A DNA stretch of 64,000 nt. Source: Lysobacter sp. TY2-98. Lineage in GTDB: Bacteria; Pseudomonadota; Gammaproteobacteria; Xanthomonadales; Xanthomonadaceae. Below the pieces are notes generated by a model, which made no database searches, had not been told where the DNA came from, and saw only the letters and a program-made list of their open reading frames with translations. Position numbers and translations under genes: made by a program. Each line of letters begins with the position of its first letter. Position 1 is the first letter of the stretch. Positions 36,767 to 45,473 of this stretch are shown piece after piece. The stretch is from assembly GCF_003367355.1 (NCBI RefSeq), contig NZ_CP031413.1, positions 2,460,921 through 2,524,920 on the forward strand. The letters are read 5' to 3'.

Positions 36767-37369
36767 ATGATTCGCGTCCTCCTGGCCGAGGACCAGGCGA
36801 TGGTGCGTGGCGCGCTCACCGCACTGCTCTCGCTCGAATCCGACATCGAAGTCGTCGGCGCCGCGCCGGACGGCATCACTGCGTGGCGCGAGGTGGAGCG
36901 CCTGAAACCCGACGTGCTGGTGACCGACATCGAGATGCCCGGCCTCACCGGCCTCGAACTCGCGCAGCGCATCCGCCGTCACGAACTACCGATCCGCATC
37001 GTCATCGCCACGACGTTCGCACGCGCGGGCTTCCTGCGTCGCGCGCTGGACGCGGGTGTCGGCGGCTACGTTTTGAAGGACGCGCCGGCAGAGCAGCTCG
37101 CCGAAGCGATCCGCCAGGTGCACCGCGGTGGACGTGCGATCGATCCGCAACTCGCCGTCGACGCGTGGTCCGAAGCCGATCCCCTCAACGACCGCGAGCG
37201 CCAGGTGCTGCGTCTCGCCGGCGGGGGCCTCACCGCCAACGACATCGCGGCGCAGCTGCATCTCTCCGCCGGCACCGTGCGCAACTACCTGTCCGAGGCG
37301 ATCGGCAAGCTCAATGCGGCGAACCGCGTCGAGGCGTATCGGCTGGCGCGGCAGAAGGGATGGTTGTAA
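36767..37369 (+). CDS. NarL/DesR-family response regulator
   Basis: 200 residues. Receiver domain (about 1-118) with acidic D9 and phospho-acceptor D54 (VTDIEMPG), then a LuxR-type helix-turn-helix (about 135-195, LNDRERQVLRLAGGGLTANDIAAQLHLSAGTVRNYLSEAIGKL). Cognate of the DesK-like kinase 46 bases upstream. Probably controls the ABC-2 operon and lipid or envelope genes. Converges with the gene ending at 37373. Confidence 0.94.
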   Translation: MIRVLLAEDQAMVRGALTALLSLESDIEVVGAAPDGITAWREVERLKPDVLVTDIEMPGLTGLELAQRIRRHELPIRIVIATTFARAGFLRRALDAGVGGYVLKDAPAEQLAEAIRQVHRGGRAIDPQLAVDAWSEADPLNDRERQVLRLAGGGLTANDIAAQLHLSAGTVRNYLSEAIGKLNAANRVEAYRLARQKGWL

Positions 37370-37372
37370 CCG

Positions 37373-38341
37373 TCAATGCTTCGCGTCGAAGCCGGACGCC
37401 CACCGATCCAGGCGATTCTCGCGTGCGGCCTGCACGGCGCCCCACATGTGGGCGTACCACTCGAGCTGGATCTTCGGCAGTGGCCCGATGCGCTTCTCGA
37501 ACTCCGCGCGTGATGCCCCGTGGGCGACCAGCTCATGGAACGCAGGCGCATATCGGCCGCCCTGCCCGTGCATCAAGAAATGCGTGAGGCTCCACCAGCC
37601 CAAGTAGTAGCCATTGAGCTGCGGCGCGATGTCCGTGCGATCGCTGTCGAGCAATGCATCCAGGGGCACGAACGCGTTGAGTTCAATGTCGCGATCGATA
37701 TTGCCCGATAGCGGTGTGGCGGCCAGCCACCAGATCGGATACGCGTTCGGGCTGACGGTTCCTGGTCGCAGCCGGCCATCGACGATCCGGCTTGCACCGA
37801 AATAGCCGGCGATGCCCTCGTTCGCCCACCGTGCGGGTCGATAGCCGGAACCCTCACGCAACAACTGGTGCGTCGCCTCGTGCAGCATCCAGTGATACCG
37901 GTTGGGCGGATCGCCGGCGTACGCATGGCAGATCGGCTCGCGATAGTACGCCTCTGCCCATGGCGTGCTGCGGTTGTGGGCCCTGAACTGTGCGCGGTCG
38001 CGGTAGAGCACGAGCTCAAACGGGCCATCGCGGCTGATCGGAAACGTGTGTGCGTAGGCGTCGTGCAGTGCCTCAACCGCCGCGGCGACATCGGCGGTGG
38101 TCGCCGCATCCGCAGCGCTGCGGATGCGGTAGTGCGGTGTCCTGTCCAAAGTCAGCCCTTGCGGCAGAACGTGCGCAACGGGTCTCGTGGCCGCGGCATG
38201 AACACGTAGCGCAGCGCGCCGGTCGTTGGACCAACGGCCGATCATCATCAAAGCGCCCGCAATCGCGACGGTGGCGAGGACCGGCGCGAGCACGCTCCAT
38301 GGAATTCGTGGCGATGCGGAGCGTGCTCGGGATGGCGTCAT
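37373..38341 (-). CDS. Membrane-anchored gluzincin-type putative metallopeptidase
   Basis: 322 residues. One N-terminal membrane helix (about 15-36) and a periplasmic domain. The zinc-binding pair HEATH is at 154-158 and E175 in WANEGIAGY is the likely third ligand, the gluzincin spacing seen in DUF1570-like and other secreted peptidases. Two cysteines at most, and no repeats. Substrate unknown. It follows pepA-like and HAD genes on the same strand, separated by 43 bases, so it could be the last gene of that transcript. Confidence 0.75.
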   Translation of the reverse strand: MTPSRARSASPRIPWSVLAPVLATVAIAGALMMIGRWSNDRRAALRVHAAATRPVAHVLPQGLTLDRTPHYRIRSAADAATTADVAAAVEALHDAYAHTFPISRDGPFELVLYRDRAQFRAHNRSTPWAEAYYREPICHAYAGDPPNRYHWMLHEATHQLLREGSGYRPARWANEGIAGYFGASRIVDGRLRPGTVSPNAYPIWWLAATPLSGNIDRDIELNAFVPLDALLDSDRTDIAPQLNGYYLGWWSLTHFLMHGQGGRYAPAFHELVAHGASRAEFEKRIGPLPKIQLEWYAHMWGAVQAARENRLDRWASGFDAKH

Positions 38342-38384
38342 GCGGCGAGTCTAGCCGCGACGAATCACCGCATGCGCGCCGCAC

Positions 38385-39764
38385 TCAGCCCTTCGCCGCG
38401 AAGCTCCGCAACATCGCATAGACCGCACGCAGTCCCTGCGCCTCCCCACCCGCCGGCTTGCCCGGGCGGTCGGCATCGTTCCATGCGTACGTGTCCATAT
38501 GCAGCCACGGCTGCTGCGCGGGCACGAAACGCTCGAGGTAGAGCGCGGCGGTGACGCTGCCGGCCATGCGCGACGGACCGCTGTTGGCGAAATCGGCCAC
38601 CGTGCTGGCGAGGTAACGCCAGTAGGGACGCCACAGCGGCATGCGCCACAGCGGGTCGCGCGTGGTCGCGCTCGCCTCGAGCAGCGTTGCCGCACGCGTC
38701 TCGTCGTTCGAATAGAGCGCCGGCAGATCGGGACCAAGCGCGACGCGCGCGGCACCGGTGAGTGTGGCGAAGTCGATGAGCAGCGCCGGCGTGTCTTCCG
38801 CCGCATGCGTCAGCGCATCACTGAGGATCAGGCGGCCTTCCGCATCGGTGTTGTCGATCTCGACATGCACGCCAAGGCGTGTCGAGATCACCTCGCCCGG
38901 GCGCAACGCATTCGGACCGATCGCGTTTTCCACCGCCGGCACCAGCAGCGAGATGCGCAGCGGCAGGCGGCGCGACATCACCAGCTCGGCCAGCGCGATC
39001 GCGTGCGCGGCGCCGCCCATGTCCTTCTTCATGTTGCGCATGCCGTCGCCGGTCTTGATGTTCAGACCGCCGGTGTCGAAGCACACGCCCTTGCCGACGA
39101 TGGCGACATGCGGATGCGCGGCATCGCCCCAGTCGAGGCGGATCAGGCGCGGCGCGCGATGCGAGGCGCGACCGACCGCATGGATCGCCGGGAAATTCTG
39201 GTCGATGAGGTCATCGCCGCTGACCACGCGGATGCGCGCACCGTGCGCCTCGGCGATTTCACAGACCGTGCGTTCGAGCTCGTCCGGGCCCATGTGCTGC
39301 GTCGGCGTGTTGACGAGGTCACGCACACGCGCGCACGCGGCGAGCACGTCACGCACCTCGTCCGGCCACGCATCGACGACGAGATTGGCGGGCGCTCGCA
39401 GCGGCGCGCGATAACGACCGAAGTGATAGCTGCCCAGCCCCCAGCCCAGCAGCAGTGCGTCGTGTTCGGCGGCATCGAGCGCGGTCGCGAGCGCCCAGTC
39501 GCGCAGCGGCAACGCGCGTGGGGCATGCGCGTACGAGAAAGGATCGAGTGCATCGCCGATCGCGACCAGTGCCGACGCCGCAGCGCCGTCCGCGCCCGGC
39601 AGCACGATGGCCGTACCCGGCGTCGCGTCGAACGCATGGGCGTCGGCCCAGGCCTGTGCGGGTGCCGGCAGCGCGGCGCGCCATTGCGGCGTGCGCACGC
39701 GATCGATCACGTGCAGCGGGAGGGCAGCCTCGGACGAGGCGACGAAACCGGTCGGCAGGTTCAT
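38385..39764 (-). CDS. M17 leucyl aminopeptidase-family protein
   Basis: 459 residues from the ATG at 39764. The C-terminal catalytic domain has the metal ligands in GKGVCFDTGGLNIK and DNTDAEGRLILSDAL; NTDAEGRL is the PROSITE signature. The N-terminal domain is short and diverged, as in the M17B-like cytosolic aminopeptidases of Xanthomonadaceae. Releases N-terminal residues from peptides in the cytosol using two metal ions. ATGA overlap with the HAD gene upstream. Confidence 0.92.
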   Translation of the reverse strand: MNLPTGFVASSEAALPLHVIDRVRTPQWRAALPAPAQAWADAHAFDATPGTAIVLPGADGAAASALVAIGDALDPFSYAHAPRALPLRDWALATALDAAEHDALLLGWGLGSYHFGRYRAPLRAPANLVVDAWPDEVRDVLAACARVRDLVNTPTQHMGPDELERTVCEIAEAHGARIRVVSGDDLIDQNFPAIHAVGRASHRAPRLIRLDWGDAAHPHVAIVGKGVCFDTGGLNIKTGDGMRNMKKDMGGAAHAIALAELVMSRRLPLRISLLVPAVENAIGPNALRPGEVISTRLGVHVEIDNTDAEGRLILSDALTHAAEDTPALLIDFATLTGAARVALGPDLPALYSNDETRAATLLEASATTRDPLWRMPLWRPYWRYLASTVADFANSGPSRMAGSVTAALYLERFVPAQQPWLHMDTYAWNDADRPGKPAGGEAQGLRAVYAMLRSFAAKG

Positions 39765-40477
39765 GCGGCGTGGTGTTCCGTAGCGAGATGCGCGTCCAGC
39801 CAGTCGGCCAGCGCGGCGAGATCGGTGAAGTGCAGATCGGGGCGGACGTCGTGGCGTGGCCAGTGTTCGTTGCGACGGTCGATCCAACAGGTGCGCAGAC
39901 CGGCACGCGCGGCGCCGACGACATCGAGTTCGACGTCATCGCCAACGTGCAGCACATCGTGCGGTGCGACACCGAGCCGCTGGCAGGCTTCGAGGTAGAT
40001 GCTCGGCGTCGGCTTGGCGGCGCCGTGCTCGCGCGCGCCGAGCTGGAAGCGGAACAGTGGCATCAGGCCGATGCGCGTGAGGCAGGCGTTGCCGTTGCTG
40101 ACGGACGCGAGCGGTACGCGCATGGCCAGACGCTCGAGCGCATCGAGCGTGTCCGGGTAGTGCTCAACCTCGCAGCGGGCCGCGAAATACGCTTCGAACG
40201 CGCCGTGCACGAGTGCGGGATCCTCGCCCGCCTCGGCGAACATCCTCTCGAGCATCCACTGGCGCTGCGCGGTCATGTCGTGCGCCATCTCCGGGCGCTC
40301 GGCGTCGACCTGCAGGCGCAGCCGCTGGCGCACCGCGAGCGGCCATTGCGCGGCGGCGCGCGGGGCGTGCGTCGCGAGCCAGGTGTCGAGCGCCTGTTCG
40401 GCCCGGTCGATCGCAGGCGCGATCGGCCACAGCGTGTCGTCGAGGTCCAGGGTGATGGCGCGGATGCGGAACGTCAT
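39761..40477 (-). CDS. HAD-superfamily phosphatase (YigB-like)
   Basis: 238 residues. Motif I ITLDLDDTLWPI with the nucleophile aspartate; the helical C1 cap; motif II VSNGN; the lysine in GAAKPTPSIY; and motif III/IV HVGDDVELDVVGA. This layout and the DLDDTLW sequence match YigB/HAD-IA proteins, which dephosphorylate FMN or other small phosphates. Cytosolic. Translationally coupled to the aminopeptidase gene downstream, which it overlaps by 4 bases. Confidence 0.9.
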   Translation of the reverse strand: MTFRIRAITLDLDDTLWPIAPAIDRAEQALDTWLATHAPRAAAQWPLAVRQRLRLQVDAERPEMAHDMTAQRQWMLERMFAEAGEDPALVHGAFEAYFAARCEVEHYPDTLDALERLAMRVPLASVSNGNACLTRIGLMPLFRFQLGAREHGAAKPTPSIYLEACQRLGVAPHDVLHVGDDVELDVVGAARAGLRTCWIDRRNEHWPRHDVRPDLHFTDLAALADWLDAHLATEHHAA

Positions 40478-40512
40478 CCAGCGATTCTACCCAGCCGGCT
40501 CGAACGCCTCCG

Positions 40513-41919
40513 TCAGAGACCGGGCGGCAGTCGCACTTCGAATCGGGCGCCGCCGAGTTCGGTCGATTCGCCGACCTCGAGTTCACCGCGGTAGGCGCGC
40601 ACCAGGTCCTGCACGATGGCAAGACCGATCCCGTGGCCCTGCACGCGCTCGTCGCCACGGACGCCGCGTTGCAGCACCAGCGCGACCTTGTCCGGCGGGA
40701 TGCCCGGGCCGTCGTCGTCCACCGCGATGATCAGGCCGGGGCGCCGGTTCTGTTCGCAGGCGACCGGCGCGATGGTCAGCAGCACGCGCGACTTGGCCCA
40801 CTTGAACGCGTTCTCGAGCAGGTTGCCCAGCAGCTCCTGCAGATCGCCCGGTTCGCCGTAGAACTGCAACCCCTCGCCCAGCTCGAACTCGCAGAGCACG
40901 CCTTTGGACGCGTAGACCTTTTCCAGGCTGGTGACGATCTGCTCCGCATGCGGCTCGATCTGAATCGGCGCGGCGAACAGCGCGTGGCCGCGGCTCGCCG
41001 CACGCGCGAGCTGATACGACACGATGTCGGTCATGCGCTGCACCTGACCCCGCACTTCGACGCGCATGTCGTCGACATCGATGTTGGGATCGTCTAGGCG
41101 CGAGTGCAGAACGGCGAGCGGCGTCTTGAGGGAATGCGCGAGGTCGGCCAGCGTATTGCGCTGTCGATCGAGATTTTCGCGCTCGCTTTCGATGAAGGCA
41201 TTGATGGAATCGGTGAGCGGCTCGAGCTCGCGCGGATGGCGTTCGCTCATGCGCGACGACTGGCCACGCTGCACGCGCTTGAGCTCGTCGATGACGCGCC
41301 GCATCGGCAACAGGCTCCAGCGCAGGATCACACCTTGCAACAGCAAAAGGAGCAAACCGGCGCCGCCGAGATAACGCCACAAGGCAGAGCGGAAGATCTG
41401 CACCTGCTCACGCAGCGCATCGGTGTCTTCGTAGACATAGATCGTGTACGGAAATTCGGCGGCGCGGTTGTTGTCGTCGCTCAGCCAGATCAGGCCGCGC
41501 CCGTAGCGATAGACCTCGCCCGCATTGCCGTCGATCTCATGCATCGCCAGCGGGCCTTCGAAACGTCGCGCGCCCTCGGGAAGCAGTGGCGCGGGCGGCA
41601 GACGCGGCCCCTGTGCGGATTCCGAATCCCAGTGCCCGTTCGGAAACACCACTTCGGCATAGAGGCCGCTGCCGGGACGACTGAACCGCGCATCCGGAAG
41701 CGCGTACGGCTCGACGATAAAAGTGCCATCGCGCGCGAAGTCGCCGTCGCGCGCCAGCGCGAGTGCGTAGCTGTCGAGACGCTCACGCAGGTTGTCGCGC
41801 GCGGTCTTGAGGAATGCGCGATCCAATGCATAGCCCGCCAACGCCAGGAAGGCGACGAGGAACAGGCTCGCCGCCAGCAACTGGCGCGTCTGCAGCGAAC
41901 GGGGTTGTCCGATCCTCAT
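40513..41919 (-). CDS. phoQ: PhoQ-like sensor histidine kinase
   Basis: 468 residues. Two membrane helices (about 14-33 and 177-200) enclose a periplasmic sensor of about 140 residues with the pattern LPDARFSRPGSGLYAEV, recurring in PhoQ-like kinases. HAMP (about 200-250), HisKA with ADLAHSLKTPLAVLHSRL (H in AHSLKTP) and HATPase with NLLENAFKWAKS and GIGLAIV. Senses Mg2+, cationic peptides or pH in the PhoQ family; the ligand here is not proven. It is separated from phoP by 187 bases, so may have its own promoter. Confidence 0.88.
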   Translation of the reverse strand: MRIGQPRSLQTRQLLAASLFLVAFLALAGYALDRAFLKTARDNLRERLDSYALALARDGDFARDGTFIVEPYALPDARFSRPGSGLYAEVVFPNGHWDSESAQGPRLPPAPLLPEGARRFEGPLAMHEIDGNAGEVYRYGRGLIWLSDDNNRAAEFPYTIYVYEDTDALREQVQIFRSALWRYLGGAGLLLLLLQGVILRWSLLPMRRVIDELKRVQRGQSSRMSERHPRELEPLTDSINAFIESERENLDRQRNTLADLAHSLKTPLAVLHSRLDDPNIDVDDMRVEVRGQVQRMTDIVSYQLARAASRGHALFAAPIQIEPHAEQIVTSLEKVYASKGVLCEFELGEGLQFYGEPGDLQELLGNLLENAFKWAKSRVLLTIAPVACEQNRRPGLIIAVDDDGPGIPPDKVALVLQRGVRGDERVQGHGIGLAIVQDLVRAYRGELEVGESTELGGARFEVRLPPGL

Positions 41920-42106
41920 CTCGCGATCATGCGCGAACGCTGTTCAACCGACCACTGCCTGACGTCATCGCGTACAGCGCGAGTTGCAGCTGGCGAAGAC
42001 GACGTGGATGCATCGCGCACGTGTCGATACGGCGGCACATGACGTCACCAATGCATCGGACGCGCGCGATGGCCACGGTCCGCGGCCATCAGGCAGAGTG
42101 CGTTGA

Positions 42107-42790
42107 TTATTCGCCGCTGCGCGGAATCGCGAAGCGGTAGCCGCGACCGCGCACCGTCTCGATCGGCTTGAGCGTGCCGTCGGGATCGAGCTTCTTGCGC
42201 AGGCGACCGATGAAGACTTCGAGCACGTTGGAGTCGCGGTCGAAATCCTGCTGATAGATGTGCTCGGTGAGGTCGGCCTTCGAGACCAGCTCGCCCGCAT
42301 GCATCATCAGGTACTCGAGCACCTTGTACTCGTAGCTGGTCAGGTCGACGTTGCTGCCGTTGACCGTCACGGTCTGCGCGGCGAGGTCCAGCACGACCGG
42401 TCCGCATTCGAGCTGCGGCTTGCTCCAGCCGGCCGCGCGACGGACCAGCGCGTTGATGCGCGCAAGCAGCTCTTCGACGTGGAACGGCTTGACGAGGTAG
42501 TCGTCGGCGCCCTGCTTGAGGCCCTCGACCTTGTCTTGCCAGCTCGAGCGGGCGGTCAGGATCAGCACCGGGAAACGCTTGCCCTCCTGACGCAGGGCGC
42601 GGATTAGCTCCATGCCCGACATCTTCGGAAGGCCGAGGTCGATGATGCCGACGTCGAACGGCACTTCGCGGCCCATGTAAAGGCCTTCCTCGCCGTCCTG
42701 GGCCGCGTCGACCGCAAAGCCTTCGCGCCGCAGGCGGGCGGCGAGGGTTTCGCGGAGGGGGGCTTCGTCTTCGACCAGCAGGATTCGCAT
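42107..42790 (-). CDS. phoP: PhoP-like OmpR-family response regulator
   Basis: 227 residues. Receiver (about 1-118) with phospho-acceptor D51 (IIDLGLP) and K-containing DYLVKPF, then a winged-helix DNA-binding domain (about 128-222) with LTSYEYKVLEYLMMHAGELVSK and SNVLEVFIGRLRKKL. Xanthomonas PhoP controls hrp genes and Mg2+ responses; the target genes here are not visible. Co-oriented with the PepSY-like gene (126-base gap) and the kinase. Confidence 0.9.
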   Translation of the reverse strand: MRILLVEDEAPLRETLAARLRREGFAVDAAQDGEEGLYMGREVPFDVGIIDLGLPKMSGMELIRALRQEGKRFPVLILTARSSWQDKVEGLKQGADDYLVKPFHVEELLARINALVRRAAGWSKPQLECGPVVLDLAAQTVTVNGSNVDLTSYEYKVLEYLMMHAGELVSKADLTEHIYQQDFDRDSNVLEVFIGRLRKKLDPDGTLKPIETVRGRGYRFAIPRSGE

Positions 42791-42916
42791 TTTCCAAGCT
42801 CCTGGACAGGGCGCCCATGCGGCATGGCCGCTTGGCTGTTCAGGTAGCTTAGCCGCTACGGCCGTCGTTGCCGTGTGTACGCTCTCGCCTGTTCAGCAAG
42901 CGGCCGTACAGCGGTC

Positions 42917-43246
42917 TCACTGCTCCGGCGGACGGCCGCCCTGCTGCGGATGCGGGTCTTCGGTAATGACGCGGACGCGACCCGTCTGGTCCAGGACCTT
43001 GATGCGGTTGATGTCGCGGCCGTCGAAGGGGACGCGCTCGGCGCTCAGGATCTCGCCGCGGGTCTGACGCTCGACACGACGGACCGAGTCGGCCAGCGAA
43101 CGCTCCTCGGGCTGGCTCTCATGCGCACGGCCCGCGCGCGCCGGATCCGGCGGAGGCGGTGCGCCACGGCCGCCCGGCGGGCCCGCGAGCGCACTGCCCG
43201 AGGCGAGAACCAGCGCAGCGATGAGAAGGGAACGACCGTAGGGCAT
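42917..43246 (-). CDS. Periplasmic PepSY-like protein
   Basis: 109 residues. Signal peptide about 1-21 (LLIAALVLASGSALAG), a Pro/Gly-rich linker, then a short domain with VERQTRGEILSAERVPFDGRDINRIKVLDQTGRVRVITEDP, which has the PepSY pattern of helix then GxVLxAE and a strand with GRV. PepSY proteins often gate or inhibit peptidases or sensor kinases. Located just upstream of phoP in the same direction, so a role as a periplasmic cofactor of the PhoQ sensor is an attractive guess. Confidence 0.75.
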   Translation of the reverse strand: MPYGRSLLIAALVLASGSALAGPPGGRGAPPPPDPARAGRAHESQPEERSLADSVRRVERQTRGEILSAERVPFDGRDINRIKVLDQTGRVRVITEDPHPQQGGRPPEQ

Positions 43247-43357
43247 GGCGGACTCGGACGACGGCGGTGCGGCACCAGGGTGCGGGCAAATGATCGAAGC
43301 GAGGCAGTGAATCCGCTCTGAACTTTTCGGGCATCGCCGTGCCCGCCGTTCAGTTGC

Positions 43358-44281
43358 TCAGAATATCTCGGCGACGCAACAACGCAACGAACCGCCACCT
43401 GCCTCGATTGCATCGAGTTCGACGCTGTGAACGGAGAAGCCGGCGTCGGCGAATGCAGCACGCGTCGACGCGCGCAACGAGGCGTCGGCGCGACGACTCA
43501 TCCAGACACGCTGCGGATCGAGCGCGATCGCATTGCCCGCGAAGCTTTCAGCTTCGTCCGAAGACAGTTCGATCGCGTGCGGCGCGTACAACGACGCGAT
43601 CGTGCGTGCATCCTCGGTGTTCGCGAAACCCTGCGGCGCGTACACCACCGCGCGCCCCGCCAGCACCGCTAGCACGACGTTGGTGTGGTACTCGCCCGGC
43701 GCGAGGTCGAACAGGAATGTCGCACGCAGACCGAAGGCGTCGTGCATGCGTCGCGCGCCTTCTTCATCGCAACGCTCCGACAGGCCCGCGAAGCCGATGC
43801 CGCGCGCGCGATCGATCACGAGCGCGCCGGTGAGTTCGCACGGGTGCGCCTGCGACGAAAGATCGAACGGCGTGTATCCCAGCGCATCGACGAAGAACCC
43901 GCGGATGTCCGCGCGTTCCGCCTCGCGCTGGCGGACGGGATGGCGCATGCGGCCGACGATCAGGCGCGGCACGTCGTCGATGCGCGCAGTTGCGAACACG
44001 TTGTTGGGGAAGGCCGCGTCGGGCGTGGCGGGATCGCCGGGAAACGCGATCGTCGGCAGCGAGATCGACAGCGCCGCCTGCAACGCACGGTGCTGGCGCA
44101 TGGCGGCATCGGGGTCGAAGCGCACTGCGTCCGCCATGTAGCGGTTGTCGCTCGCCGACTGCTCGGCACGCGCGAATCCTTCCGGCGCCACCAGGAACGC
44201 AGCGCGCGCCGTCGCCGGGCCGGCGTCGGGCGAACAGCGCGACGCGGCCTCGAAGAAACGCGCGCGGTCGCGGGTGATCAC
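43358..44281 (-). CDS. Arginine-deiminase-related (amidinotransferase-fold) protein
   Basis: 307 residues from a GTG at 44281 that overlaps the dusA stop by 4 bases (GTGA); an ATG at 44314 gives an 11-residue longer form. Five-bladed guanidino-modifying fold. Motifs: FLVAPEGFA..., DAAFPNNVFAT (FPNN), TGALVIDRARGIGFAG, PGEYHTNVVLAVLAG and catalytic cysteine in GGGSLRCC at the C-terminus. Such proteins hydrolyse arginine, citrulline-type or related guanidino/ureido compounds; CtlX-like citrulline hydrolases are one close group. Substrate not predictable. Confidence 0.85.
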   Translation of the reverse strand: MITRDRARFFEAASRCSPDAGPATARAAFLVAPEGFARAEQSASDNRYMADAVRFDPDAAMRQHRALQAALSISLPTIAFPGDPATPDAAFPNNVFATARIDDVPRLIVGRMRHPVRQREAERADIRGFFVDALGYTPFDLSSQAHPCELTGALVIDRARGIGFAGLSERCDEEGARRMHDAFGLRATFLFDLAPGEYHTNVVLAVLAGRAVVYAPQGFANTEDARTIASLYAPHAIELSSDEAESFAGNAIALDPQRVWMSRRADASLRASTRAAFADAGFSVHSVELDAIEAGGGSLRCCVAEIF

Positions 44282-45321
44282 GCCGACCTCCGCAGCCAGT
44301 CGGGGTGCGTGCACGCGATCGCGTCCTCGACAAGTTCAAGACCGGCACCCGGTCGATGCGCACCCTCGCTCAGCACCTGACGGAACGCGCGACCGCCGCG
44401 CTCGCCGAGGAACAGGCCGAGCAGATGACGCGTCATGTGTTTGAGCGCGACGCCGCGATCGAGCTGGCGCTGCATGTAGGGCATGTAGTCGCGCAATAGC
44501 GCTTCGCGCGTGCGCGCTTCGGCGCCGGTTAGGCGCGCATCGACTCGATGCAGGACATAGGGATCGTGATACGCGGCGCGACCGAGCATGACGCCGTCCG
44601 CGTGTTCGAGATGCGCGAGGCTGTCGTCGACGCCCGCGATGCCACCGTTCACGATGATGCCAAGTTCCGGTCGCAGCGCCTTGAGCCGGTACGCCCAGTC
44701 GTAGCGCAACGGCGGCACTTCGCGGTTTTCCTTGGGCGACAGCCCCTTCAGCCAGGCATTGCGCGCGTGGACGATGAAGGTGTCACAACCGGCCGCTGCC
44801 ACTTGGTCGACGAAGGCAAGAAAAACGTCGAAGTCGTTGTCCTCGTCGACACCGAGGCGGCACTTCACCGTGACGGGAACATCCGGACGCTCGCTCGCAC
44901 GCACCGCCGCGCTCATCGCCGCCACGCACTCGGCGACCAGCGCTGGCTCACGCATCAGGCAGGCACCGAATCGCCCCGCCTGCACACGATCGGACGGGCA
45001 CCCGCAATTCAGGTTGACCTCGTCGAAGCCCCAATCCGCCGCGATCCGCGATGCCTCGCCGAGCAATTCGGGCTCACTGCCGCCGAGCTGCAACGCGACC
45101 GGATGCTCGCACCGATCCATGGCTAGCAGCTTCGAGCGATCCCCGTGGATCACCGCATTGGCGTGAACCATCTCCGTGTACAGCAGCGCGGATGGCGCAA
45201 GCACGCGGTGGAAGGCCCGACAGTGGGTGTCGGTCCAGTCCATCATCGGGGCGACGGAGAGGGGGGCGGAGCCGCGTTCAGACTGCCCCTTTGAGCGCGC
45301 GAGCGTTGCATGTCGGCCCAC
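44278..45321 (-). CDS. dusA: tRNA-dihydrouridine synthase A
   Basis: 347 residues from a GTG at 45321, because no ATG precedes the conserved LSVAPMMDWTD in this frame; a TTG at 45381 is a less likely start. FMN-dependent reduction of U20/U20a in tRNA. Catalytic cysteine in NLNCGCPSDRVQAGRFGACLM, FMN/NADPH-binding TVKCRLGVD, FIVHARNAWLKG, and IIVNGGI. YDWAYRLK and the Arg/His-rich C-terminus belong to the DusA tRNA-binding domain. Coupled by a 4-base overlap to the arginine-deiminase-related gene. Confidence 0.95.
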   Translation of the reverse strand: MGRHATLARSKGQSERGSAPLSVAPMMDWTDTHCRAFHRVLAPSALLYTEMVHANAVIHGDRSKLLAMDRCEHPVALQLGGSEPELLGEASRIAADWGFDEVNLNCGCPSDRVQAGRFGACLMREPALVAECVAAMSAAVRASERPDVPVTVKCRLGVDEDNDFDVFLAFVDQVAAAGCDTFIVHARNAWLKGLSPKENREVPPLRYDWAYRLKALRPELGIIVNGGIAGVDDSLAHLEHADGVMLGRAAYHDPYVLHRVDARLTGAEARTREALLRDYMPYMQRQLDRGVALKHMTRHLLGLFLGERGGRAFRQVLSEGAHRPGAGLELVEDAIACTHPDWLRRSA

Positions 45322-45473
45322 CGAAATAGGCGCGCAATTGTAGGCGACCTGTTCGGCAAATTCCCAAGCGCCGACGGGCAACCCGAGTTCACCCGAGTCG
45401 AATGGCCCGGAAGGGTCTCGGGTGCCTTGCGCCTATGAGCGACTGCCTCGGCAAGCGCCACTCCAAAGGCGGA

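Noticed and set aside
45391..45423. ACCCGAG / CTCGGGT inverted repeat and ACCCGAGT direct repeat upstream of dusA
   Set aside because: The loop is 19 bases and no other support for an operator exists; too weak to list as a site.
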